NCBI GenBank assembly: GCA_902787575.1
Contig: CADAGX010000001.1
Span: forward strand, 121,189 to 185,188
Direction: 5' to 3'
DNA: 64,000 bases
Source: an uncultured Bacteroidales bacterium
GTDB taxonomy: Bacteria; Bacteroidota; Bacteroidia; Bacteroidales; Bacteroidaceae
Below, piece after piece: positions 51,324 through 58,797 of the stretch. The notes below the pieces were generated by a model. It did no database searches. It saw only the letters and a program-made list of their open reading frames with translations, and had not been told where the DNA came from. The number at the start of each line of letters is the position of its first letter. Within the stretch, counting starts at the first letter, position 1. The translations under genes and the position numbers were made by a program.

Positions 51324-52226
51324 TCATTGGCGAGCCACCATCTCCAGTACCTTAATCCACGGCACCACGGCCATGCGATAACCGAGGTTGTTGAGGTGAA
51401 GCCCGTCGGCCGTCACCGCCGGAAGGTTCTCGTCGGTAATTCCGCTCTGGCGGTTCTGGTCCACAAAATACCAGTTCGAATACTGCGCCGCCACGGTCAG
51501 CAGCGCCAGTTCGTAGTCGTCCAACGTGTGACCTGCCGTGTTGCGACTCGTGCTGGTATAGTTCGAATTATTTCTCTTGAGCGCGTTGGCACAGACTATC
51601 ACCACATCGTTTCCGCTCAGCGCCTTGATGCGGTCGTAGAGGATGCGCAGTGCTCCGTAGAAAGTGGCCGCGCCTGTGTTGTTCTGATAGTCCGTCAGTT
51701 TGCCAATAGCCACGTTGCGTTTGAAATCGTTGGTGATGAAATCGATGGTCCAAATGGCGTTTGACACTTTCGGCCAGCCGTTTGCCGAGTTCTGAGCCAC
51801 CACCGCAATGCTTTTGGAGTCCGTGGCGCTGGTTCCGCCCAGCGAGTAACCGCTGTATCCGCCGTTGGGACCGGGCGACGTAGCACTCAGGAACTCGAAA
51901 TGCTGCTGCAGGAGTGTCTGATAGCCCACGCCGCGGAAGGAACCCGAGAAGGGTGTCACGAACGTGCCCGAGTTGCCATACGTCACGGCGTACCCGTCGT
52001 TGCGCCAGATGCTGTGGCCCAGAAACACAATGTTGCGGTTCACCTTCATCCGGCCCACACCCGCCTGCGGCGCTGCGTCAGCCTCTGCGAAATCCACTGC
52101 ACTAACTTGGCTCGTGGGGTAGACGTCGCGCCTTCCGTCTGTGGTGTTGACAATCATGGAATAAGCATTCTCCTGTGCACAGACAAGCGTCGGCAACAGG
52201 ACGGCGAGGGCAAGAAACTTTTTCAT
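51324..52226 (-). CDS. Exported SGNH-hydrolase-like protein with GHS in block I
   Basis: 300 aa with signal peptide MKKFLALAVLLPTLVCAQ. Residues about 23-60 (MIVNTTDGRRDVYPTSQVSAVDFAE) match a short N-terminal segment common in Prevotella exported proteins. The SGNH core begins NIVFLGHSIW (block I; GHS instead of GDS, so the Ser remains but the Asp is His) and ends with TADGLHLNNLGYRM (block V, Asp-x-x-His). A middle NG-rich stretch (GPNGGYSGYSLGGTSATDS) may supply the oxyanion residues. Substrate unknown. It is a single-gene unit with a promoter at 52255; it converges with the gcv operon. Confidence 0.7.
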   Translation of the reverse strand: MKKFLALAVLLPTLVCAQENAYSMIVNTTDGRRDVYPTSQVSAVDFAEADAAPQAGVGRMKVNRNIVFLGHSIWRNDGYAVTYGNSGTFVTPFSGSFRGVGYQTLLQQHFEFLSATSPGPNGGYSGYSLGGTSATDSKSIAVVAQNSANGWPKVSNAIWTIDFITNDFKRNVAIGKLTDYQNNTGAATFYGALRILYDRIKALSGNDVVIVCANALKRNNSNYTSTSRNTAGHTLDDYELALLTVAAQYSNWYFVDQNRQSGITDENLPAVTADGLHLNNLGYRMAVVPWIKVLEMVARQ

Positions 52227-52254
52227 CTCGGTAACATTTTTTTGATTTCCGAGC

Positions 52255-52263
52255 GCAAAGTTA
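52255..52263 (-). promoter_or_regulatory. -7 box of the SGNH-like gene
   Basis: Minus-strand TAACTTTGC, 28 bp before the start codon. Confidence 0.7.
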
Positions 52264-52359
52264 CTGAACTTTTTTCACCGCCGCAAGAAAAATGCACGCA
52301 AAAGCAACTGCTCTTGCGTGCATTCGTGTTTCGTATGAAGTGTAATCCGCAGCGGCGCC

Positions 52360-52800
52360 TTACATCACTTCGATGACGCGGCTCTCGGGAGCGGGTTCTG
52401 CGGCCTTCTTGGGCAGCGAAATGGTGAGCACTCCGTCGCTGACTGTGGCTGCAATCTTGTCGGCCTCCACATCCTCGGGCAGCGTAAACACCTCGTCGTA
52501 AGTCTGATAGCTGAACTCGCGGCGCAGCCAGTGGCGTCCGTCGGCTTTCTTCTTGCCTTCCTCAGTGCGGGCTTCTATCTTCACTTCCAGATTGCCGTCG
52601 GCCGTGAGTTGAACCTTTGCCTGTTCCTTGCTGACGCCTGGCACGGCAAGTTCGAGCTGATAGCCCGTGTGATCTTCGGTAACATTGATGGCAGGCGAAC
52701 TGTTGCGCAGTTCTTTAGCCGTCGGGAAGTCGTTCAGGAAATCATTCATCAGGGTGGGCATCCAGCCCCATGCGCTGTTGTTTGTCATCATTGGTAACAT
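52360..52800 (-). CDS. Small heat shock protein, Hsp20/alpha-crystallin family
   Basis: 146 aa from the ATG at 52798-52800, preceded by a strong Shine-Dalgarno (AGGAGGA, 6 bp spacing), which decides against the longer frame to 52872. The alpha-crystallin domain covers about residues 38-138 (PAINVTEDHTGYQLELAVPGVSKEQAKVQL; the conserved GVLTISLPKK near the end), followed by a short tail with IEV, the usual C-terminal IXI/V motif for oligomer assembly. It acts as an ATP-independent holdase in the cytoplasm. No TAnnTTTG box was seen upstream, in keeping with a stress-specific promoter. Confidence 0.95.
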   Translation of the reverse strand: MLPMMTNNSAWGWMPTLMNDFLNDFPTAKELRNSSPAINVTEDHTGYQLELAVPGVSKEQAKVQLTADGNLEVKIEARTEEGKKKADGRHWLRREFSYQTYDEVFTLPEDVEADKIAATVSDGVLTISLPKKAAEPAPESRVIEVM

Positions 52801-53067
52801 AGTTGTTCCTCCTATTTTTAGTTTAATAATTCTTGCGGCGTGGAGTGCAAGCCGAGGCTTGGAAGTCCACATACATCATTTGTTAATATTCTCGGACCGT
52901 ACGTCTCGCTCGGCGTACACCCTCAGATGTGCAAATTTCCGGCCAGTCGCATAACCGGAGCCGACGGGCAGCCACTTTTTAACAGAACGATAACACTTGA
53001 AAGGTTCGTTAAACATTCCCTCTGCCAAAGCGTCGCGTTTCGCGTCATTGTGGCCGAGGGAGAAAAT

Positions 53068-53147
53068 GCCACACGTCGCATGCTTCATTGCGACGTGTAG
53101 TTTTCGTTCACGCCACACGTAGTTTTCGTTCACGCCACACGTAGTTT
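53068..53147. repeat. 22-bp ACGTGTGG-type repeats upstream of the GH3-M15 gene
   Basis: GCCACACGTCGCATGC facing ATTGCGACGTGTAG (a near palindrome), then two tandem units of the form TTTTCGTTCACGCCACACG followed by TAG. They end about 90 bp upstream of the -7 box at 53238. The remaining gap (52873-53278) shows no gene. Confidence 0.8.
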
Positions 53148-53237
53148 TGCGGATTACCTCAGCTGAGATTTTCAGCATCGAGAATGGGCGGCCATTATTT
53201 AGCACTCGACAGATTTCATCTTCCGAAGAAAAAGTCG

Positions 53238-53246
53238 TAACTTTGC
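53238..53246 (+). promoter_or_regulatory. -7 box of the GH3-M15 gene
   Basis: TAACTTTGC; makes the ATG at 53279 the proper start rather than 53147. Confidence 0.75.
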
Positions 53247-53278
53247 AGCCGACAAACCAAAACAACACGCCAAGAACA

Positions 53279-55117
53279 ATGAAATACTTCACATCCCTCC
53301 ACCACGAGACACGCCTGTCGGCCCTGCTGCTGGCCGTTCTTTGCTGCACATCGACCTTTGCCTCCGACATCGAGGCACAGCTCCGCCGAATGACACTGCG
53401 CGAGAAGGTGGGCCAACTCTTCTACATACGGCCCGAAGCACTCGACACCACCATCCACTGGAACGCGAAAAACACCATGACGAGCTACCGCCTGCAAGAG
53501 GTGACACCCGACATGGAGGAGCTGAACCGCCAGTATCCTGTGGGCGGCGTCGTACTTTACGCGCACAACATCAAAGACGAGGCACAGTTGGCTGTGTTCG
53601 TGCAGAAACTGAAGGCGCTGAACGGCTCTCCGCTGCTCTGCATCGACGAAGAGGGAGGCAGCGTCACTCGCATCGCCTGCAACGACAACTTCCCCGGCGT
53701 GGAACGTTTCGAGTCGATGGAGGCCATCGGCCGTACCGGCGACCCGCGCAATGCTTATCACTGCGGCCAGACCATCGGCCGCTACCTGCGTCACTACGGG
53801 TTCGACATCGACTTTGCTCCGGTGGCAGACGTGAATACAAATCCCGAGAACGTGGTCATCGGTGCTCGCGCCTTCAGCGACAAGCCTTACGTGGCGGCGC
53901 CCATGGTGACGAGTTACCTGCAAGGACTCAGAGACGAAGGTGTGGTGGGATGTATCAAGCACTTCCCCGGACACGGCGACACGCGAGACGACACGCACAA
54001 AGGCCGCGCGCAGAGTAACAAGACGTGGGACGAGATGCGACTATGCGAGATGCCCACCTTCCGGGCTGGCATCCGCTGGGGAGCCGACCTTATAATGACG
54101 TCGCACATCAGCGTGCCAAACGTGACGGGAAGCGACATTCCGGCCACGTTGTCGGCCACCGTCTTGCAAGACAAGCTGCGCGGCGAGCTAGGCTACACGG
54201 GCCTCATCATTACCGACGGCATGGAGATGGGAGCCATCACACAGCAATACACCTCGGCCGAGGCGTCGGTGCTCAGCATCAAAGCCGGTGTGGACATCGT
54301 GTTGGGCGTCAGATATTTTGTAAAGGCGTTCGACAACGTGATGGCGGCCATCGAACGCGGAGAAATCTCGGAGCAACGCATCGACGAGAGCGTGCGGCGC
54401 ATACTCCGCCTGAAGGAGAAACTTCGCAACCCAGCCTCAGACCTGACAGCCGAACGTGCAGCGTTGCGCCAGTGGAAGGCCGGAGAGACGGTTAGCCAGG
54501 CCGCCATCGACGCATTCGGCGGCGTGGAAAAATGTTTTGCTGCCGAGCCCATTCCCGATGCGGTGTGGCAGCGGATGCAAGGCAAGACGTACAAGCCCAA
54601 TCCCCACATCGGGCGACGCGACTTGCGACACGTCAGAGCACTGCACTGGGACTACGACAACCGGATTCACATTGGCGAGCTGGTATGCAATCAGCTGGTG
54701 GCCGACAAGGTGGCACGCATCTTCCGCCAACTTTTCGAAGCCCACTACCCCATCCAGCGCATGCTACTGCCCGACGTTTACGGGGCAGACGATGAGCGGC
54801 AGATGTGCGACAACAACACTTCGAGCTTCTGCTACCGTCCCATCGCGGGCAGCCAGAAGCTCTCGAAGCACGCACTGGGGCTGGCCGTGGATGTGAACAC
54901 ACTCTACAACCCATACATCCGTACCAAGCATGGCAAGATACGGTTCATGCAACCCTCCAACGGTACAGACTTCTGCGACCGCGACTGGAACTTCCCCTAC
55001 AAGATAGACAAAGACGACCTGTGCTATCGGCTCTTCACCGAGGCAGGATTCGAGTGGGGCGGCTCATGGAAGCACCACACGGACTATCAGCACTTCGAAT
55101 ACAAAGGCAAGCACTAA
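53279..55117 (+). CDS. Exported GH3 N-acetylhexosaminidase fused to an M15-type peptidase
   Basis: 612 aa. After a signal peptide (MKYFTSLHHETRLSALLLAVLCCTSTFA) residues about 30-400 are a GH3 NagZ-type barrel with KHFPGHGDTRDDTH (the His-Asp dyad used by NagZ as acid/base), DEEGGSVTRI and the nucleophile motif LIITDGMEMGAI. Residues about 440-612 are an M15/VanY-like zinc peptidase: SFCYRPIAGSQKLSKHALGLAVDVN (zinc His and Asp) and HHTDYQHFEY at the end. NagZ cleaves beta-N-acetylglucosaminyl bonds in muropeptides, and M15 enzymes cut the peptide stem, so the fusion would attack both parts of peptidoglycan. It ends with a 4-bp convergent overlap with the CPBP protease gene. Confidence 0.85.
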   Translation: MKYFTSLHHETRLSALLLAVLCCTSTFASDIEAQLRRMTLREKVGQLFYIRPEALDTTIHWNAKNTMTSYRLQEVTPDMEELNRQYPVGGVVLYAHNIKDEAQLAVFVQKLKALNGSPLLCIDEEGGSVTRIACNDNFPGVERFESMEAIGRTGDPRNAYHCGQTIGRYLRHYGFDIDFAPVADVNTNPENVVIGARAFSDKPYVAAPMVTSYLQGLRDEGVVGCIKHFPGHGDTRDDTHKGRAQSNKTWDEMRLCEMPTFRAGIRWGADLIMTSHISVPNVTGSDIPATLSATVLQDKLRGELGYTGLIITDGMEMGAITQQYTSAEASVLSIKAGVDIVLGVRYFVKAFDNVMAAIERGEISEQRIDESVRRILRLKEKLRNPASDLTAERAALRQWKAGETVSQAAIDAFGGVEKCFAAEPIPDAVWQRMQGKTYKPNPHIGRRDLRHVRALHWDYDNRIHIGELVCNQLVADKVARIFRQLFEAHYPIQRMLLPDVYGADDERQMCDNNTSSFCYRPIAGSQKLSKHALGLAVDVNTLYNPYIRTKHGKIRFMQPSNGTDFCDRDWNFPYKIDKDDLCYRLFTEAGFEWGGSWKHHTDYQHFEYKGKH

Positions 55118-55929
55118 GCCTGCGACGGGTAGTTGCGCCAGAAGAGGCGAAGGAAGCAGAGACAGATGACGGCCAAAGCTGCCACCATCACCCACACTTC
55201 CACCGGCGACAGGCCGAGCCACTGGTCGTAACGGAAGTCGCCGATACGGTCGCCCAGCAGATGCATCTCCAGCACGGCAAGGCTGTTGTTGAGAATGTGC
55301 ACCAGCGAAGTCACCACCACATTGCCCGTCTTCTGATAGATGACGGCCAGAATGAGTCCCATGATGAAGGCAAACGGAATCTGTGCCGGGTTGGCATGTA
55401 TAAGACCAAAGCAGAGAGCACTCACAACGGCAGCCACCCAAGCCGGCACGCCGCCTCGCAAGAGCGAACCCTGAACGCCCTCGCGAAAACCTAACTCCTC
55501 CACAATCGGACCGACGAAGGCCACAGCCAGCACACCCCACACGCTGTCGGCCATTCCTTGCATCTGGTCTGCCATCAGGTCGGGCAATTGGAGTTGCTCG
55601 CTCAGCAGATCGGTAGACAAAATGCCAAACACAGCACCAAGAATGCCAAGCAGCGCTGCAGGCCAATACACGCGGCAGTCGAAAGCCTGCGGCAGGCGGA
55701 TGATTCTGAGCCACCACATAGCGAGGCAGGCAAGCACGCCCGACACCATGAGACCGAGCGCCAAGGCCGAAGGCGGAACGAGCGACGGATCTAATCCGCC
55801 GGCAAGAGCCTGCTTGGCAGACTCAGGATGCATAACTATGGCAGCCACAATCATTACTGCCCCGGCCACTATCTGCGCTGCCAGGAACAACAGAACGGCC
55901 ACGACGGCCTTCAAATACGGATTCTTCAT
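55114..55929 (-). CDS. CPBP family intramembrane glutamic endopeptidase
   Basis: 271 aa, about seven to eight transmembrane segments. The CAAX/CPBP signature is complete: EELGFREGVQG (the EExxxR motif, about residues 130-140), then a helix with FGLIH (about 166-170) and a later SLVHILNNS. Members cut or process prenylated or other membrane proteins, some protecting against bacteriocins; the bacterial substrate is usually unknown. It is last in a minus-strand series flippase-GT-CPBP (24 bp after the glycosyltransferase) and overlaps the convergent GH3-M15 gene by 4 bp. Confidence 0.9.
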   Translation of the reverse strand: MKNPYLKAVVAVLLFLAAQIVAGAVMIVAAIVMHPESAKQALAGGLDPSLVPPSALALGLMVSGVLACLAMWWLRIIRLPQAFDCRVYWPAALLGILGAVFGILSTDLLSEQLQLPDLMADQMQGMADSVWGVLAVAFVGPIVEELGFREGVQGSLLRGGVPAWVAAVVSALCFGLIHANPAQIPFAFIMGLILAVIYQKTGNVVVTSLVHILNNSLAVLEMHLLGDRIGDFRYDQWLGLSPVEVWVMVAALAVICLCFLRLFWRNYPSQA

Positions 55930-55953
55930 GAGATAGAGTTTATAGGTTAGTGA

Positions 55954-56880
55954 TTATAGGTTAGTACAAGGTTCTGTGCTCTCCCCTCTCTTTGCTTTGT
56001 CCAACATTTCCACAAGGCGGTCGCTCGTGCCGGACACCACCTTTCGGCAAAACATCTTGCCGCTCTGCAGCAGGCGCGGGTAGTCCGTCTCGTCCATCAC
56101 CTTAATGACTGGGTTGTAATCGATGAAGTGCAGCGGCGTGAGGGCTGCGAGGCTCACATACGGCCCTTCGGAGAGGATGCAGCGGCTGGCCCACTGTGGA
56201 GCATTGAAGGCAATGGTCTGGATGAGGGTCTCGGCCGGACCGAAACTGGAGCGGAAATAACGCTTGACAGCAGGCTTTGTCTCGTAAACCTGCAGCACAT
56301 ATTCGGCCAGCTCCTGCGAGATGCACCACCACGCACTGCCCTTGTAGAGCCGCCACGTCTGGCCGTCCACCCGGAAGTGGCGTTTCTTGCGATAGCCCAC
56401 GGCGCGAAGCAGCATGCGAGCCAAGATAGAAAGTTTCTGACTGGGCAGGAACGGACGCGCCACGGTGTACATCTCCTTCTGCCGCTCGCCAATCTCGGGC
56501 GTGTCGATGCAGATGCCCTGCAGCAACTCGCGTCCCTGCTGCTCACGGAGCCACGCACTGATGCGCTCTGCCGACCATATCGGGTAATCCATGCCCGAGA
56601 GGAAGAAGATGCGGTCGAAGTGCTGCGCGAAACGGACTGCCGCACGGATGAGGTTCATCTGATATTCCACCTCCAAGAGCGTACCCCAGCGCACATTCAC
56701 ACGGTCGGGAATGAAATGAACATTCGCCGCACGCACACAGTCGAAGGCCGAAATGTCGCTTTTGGCATCGATGTGGATGAAGAACTGCGCATCGCGTTGC
56801 AACGCGCGGATGAGCCGCCCGAGCTGCGGAGCATCGGTATGCGCCGAGATGAGATAGGCAATGGATGGGCCGTCGGTCAT
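55954..56880 (-). CDS. Core-2/I-branching-type glycosyltransferase (GT14-like)
   Basis: 308 aa from ATG 56878-56880, which overlaps the flippase stop by 4 bp (ATGA). The chain MTDGPSIAYLISAHTDAPQLGRLIRAL, FFIHIDAKSD, VRWGTLLEVEYQMNLIRAA and FFLSGMDYPIWSAERI is typical of the bacterial branch of the Branch family (PF02485), beta-1,6-N-acetylglucosaminyltransferase relatives; GSAWWCISQELAEYV and SFGPAETLIQT are further conserved blocks. Probably it transfers a sugar to an exopolysaccharide or glycolipid repeat unit exported by the neighbouring flippase. Confidence 0.85.
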   Translation of the reverse strand: MTDGPSIAYLISAHTDAPQLGRLIRALQRDAQFFIHIDAKSDISAFDCVRAANVHFIPDRVNVRWGTLLEVEYQMNLIRAAVRFAQHFDRIFFLSGMDYPIWSAERISAWLREQQGRELLQGICIDTPEIGERQKEMYTVARPFLPSQKLSILARMLLRAVGYRKKRHFRVDGQTWRLYKGSAWWCISQELAEYVLQVYETKPAVKRYFRSSFGPAETLIQTIAFNAPQWASRCILSEGPYVSLAALTPLHFIDYNPVIKVMDETDYPRLLQSGKMFCRKVVSGTSDRLVEMLDKAKRGESTEPCTNL

Positions 56881-58337
56881 AGATTCGTATCTCCTTTGCG
56901 GCGGAGAAGATAGACAATGCTCTCGCGCATAATCCGCGCTCCGCTCGCGTACATTATTATAAAATATAGAGAGGCAGCAAGTGCCACACGACAGATTAGC
57001 AGCAACAGCAGCGATTCGATGCCACGTGTGGCCCACCACGTGAAGGCCATCACGCCCAGTGCAATGGCAAAGAACGGCACCACATCGCGCAAGGCGTCCC
57101 ACACCGACAGGCGAATGAGCCGCCACGCAATGCATTGCCACACGCCGAGCCACAGCACATTCACGCCAATGAAATACACCACCATCACGTACAGCCCGTA
57201 GCCTCGCAGCGCCACCAGCCCAACCAGTATAAGCAGGCTCAGACAGAGTGTACTCCACATGTTGATATTACTCCGCCCACGGCTGATGGCCAACTGGCTG
57301 TAAAGCGTCAGCAGGGGAAAGATGGCACCGTAGAGACTCAGCATAGAGAGCAACGTGGCGCTCTCGCTCCACTTCTCGCCCACCACCAGCAGCAGAAACT
57401 CGCGGGCGATGAGTCCCATGCCCAGCAGACAAGGGAAGGAGACAAAAGACACGAAGCGCAACATCTTGCGGAACGTGCGACGATAACGCGCCTCCTCGTC
57501 AACCACTCGCGACAGCACAGGCTGCGCCACGCCTGTCAGCATCCCATTGATGGTATTGGAGGACATGTCGGTCCACTTGCGTGCCGCTCCATAGACGCCA
57601 GCCTGATAGTCGCCGTAATACTTGCCGAGCAACAAGCCGAAAGCATTGCTGCTTAGACTGTTCACGATGTTCGTCAGCAACAGCTTGCTGCTGAAGCCGA
57701 ACATACGCCAAGCAGGCCGGAGGTCGATATGCAACGACGGGCGCCACGGCGAGTAACACCAATTCATCACGGCCACAATAAGAATAAACAGCACGTGCTG
57801 CACCGCCAGGCTCCAATAGCCGAAGCCCTTGCACGCCATCGTCACAGCCACAATGCTCGACACGCACTGCGAGACAATGGCAATGATGCAACTCTCGCGG
57901 TTCATCAGGTGGATGAAAAGGTAAGCGCGCTGCACCGTGCCCAGACTGCTGAAGAAGAAACCCAAGAAGAGGAAACGGCTCAGCCACAGCAGCTCAGGGT
58001 CGTTGTAATAGTTTACAATCAGCGGGGCACAGAAGAACAATAGGACGTAGAGCGCCGCTCCGATGCCCGCCTGACACCAGAAGACGGCATTGTAGTCGTT
58101 GCGAGTGCGCTCCTTCAGGTTGCACAGCGCAGCCGTGAAGCCGCTCTCCTGCAAAACACTGGCCAGACCGGCAAAAACCATCAGTTTGGTAATCTTGCCT
58201 TGCGCCGTAGGGTCCAGCTGTTGCAGGATAAGGATGCCAAAGAGAGCGCCCAGCACCTGCACGGTGCCGTTGTTCAGCATCCCCCAAAGGAAGCCTTTCG
58301 CAGCGCGAGACTTAAGAGTCCATAGTTCAGAGTCCAT
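56877..58337 (-). CDS. Oligosaccharide flippase (Wzx/RfbX-like, MOP superfamily)
   Basis: 486 aa with about 14 transmembrane segments. The start LKSRAAKGFLWGMLNNGTVQVLGALFGILILQQLDPTAQG and QESGFTAALCNLKER are typical of lipopolysaccharide/polysaccharide-unit flippases that move undecaprenyl-linked glycans across the inner membrane. The first codons (MDSELWTLK) are derived from the ACTATGGACTCTGAACT repeat at 58318-58345, and the start ATG itself is one of its words; the natural family N terminus would be close to LKSRAAKG. Just upstream (9 bp) is the four-helix-bundle gene. It couples to the glycosyltransferase downstream. Confidence 0.9.
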   Translation of the reverse strand: MDSELWTLKSRAAKGFLWGMLNNGTVQVLGALFGILILQQLDPTAQGKITKLMVFAGLASVLQESGFTAALCNLKERTRNDYNAVFWCQAGIGAALYVLLFFCAPLIVNYYNDPELLWLSRFLFLGFFFSSLGTVQRAYLFIHLMNRESCIIAIVSQCVSSIVAVTMACKGFGYWSLAVQHVLFILIVAVMNWCYSPWRPSLHIDLRPAWRMFGFSSKLLLTNIVNSLSSNAFGLLLGKYYGDYQAGVYGAARKWTDMSSNTINGMLTGVAQPVLSRVVDEEARYRRTFRKMLRFVSFVSFPCLLGMGLIAREFLLLVVGEKWSESATLLSMLSLYGAIFPLLTLYSQLAISRGRSNINMWSTLCLSLLILVGLVALRGYGLYVMVVYFIGVNVLWLGVWQCIAWRLIRLSVWDALRDVVPFFAIALGVMAFTWWATRGIESLLLLLICRVALAASLYFIIMYASGARIMRESIVYLLRRKGDTNL

Positions 58338-58345
58338 AGTCCATA
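58318..58345. repeat. ACTATGGACT repeat at the start of the flippase gene
   Basis: On the minus strand: ACTATGGACTATGGACT, CTGAACTATGGACT words. Together with 58704-58797 it flanks the four-helix-bundle gene on both sides. Confidence 0.75.
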
Positions 58346-58346
58346 G

Positions 58347-58703
58347 TTAAAGTTTGTTTGTCGATTTTACAATGGACATCAACATCCGGATTAACTCACG
58401 GCAATCGTCCAGCATAGAAACCGACTGCTTATCCTCTATATAACCTGTTTCTCCGAGCAACTCCAGCCAGTATTCCGTCTCGCTCGCTTCTTTTAATGCG
58501 ATGTTCATCTTTGCCGTAAAGTCGGCAGGACTTTGTCCTCGCAAGGCTTCCTTCACATTAGCCCCAATGCTTGTTCCACTTCGAAGTACCTGTCGAGCCA
58601 AGACGTATTCTTTTTGCGATGCCGACTCCGTAAGGTACTGATACAACCTTACGACACGTATCGCAAACTGCTTACTCTTGTCTTTAACGATACTTTGCTT
58701 CAT
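58347..58703 (-). CDS. Four-helix-bundle protein (23S rRNA intervening-sequence type)
   Basis: 118 aa, all helical: KQFAIRVVRLYQYLTES, YVLARQVLRSGTSIGANVKEALRGQSPADFTAKMNIALKEASETEYWLELL is the diagnostic block of the S23/IVP four-helix-bundle family (TIGR02436 type). These small proteins occur as free genes in Bacteroidota and also inside 23S rRNA intervening sequences of spirochaetes; function unknown, pentameric in known structures. Both sides carry ACTATGRACT repeats, and its base use is more AT-rich than its neighbours, suggesting it was inserted between metG and the flippase. Confidence 0.9.
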   Translation of the reverse strand: MKQSIVKDKSKQFAIRVVRLYQYLTESASQKEYVLARQVLRSGTSIGANVKEALRGQSPADFTAKMNIALKEASETEYWLELLGETGYIEDKQSVSMLDDCRELIRMLMSIVKSTNKL

Positions 58704-58797
58704 TAACTATGGACTATTAACTATGAACTATGAACTATGCACTATGAACTATGCACTATGGACTATGAACTATGAACTATGAACTATGGACTGTGAA
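58704..58797. repeat. ACTATGRACT microsatellite between metG and the four-helix-bundle gene
   Basis: About eleven copies of a 7-8 bp word (ACTATGAA, ACTATGGA, ACTATGCA) in tandem. Same words at 58318-58345 and 7322-7418. It leaves no room for a promoter of ordinary type. Confidence 0.9.
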
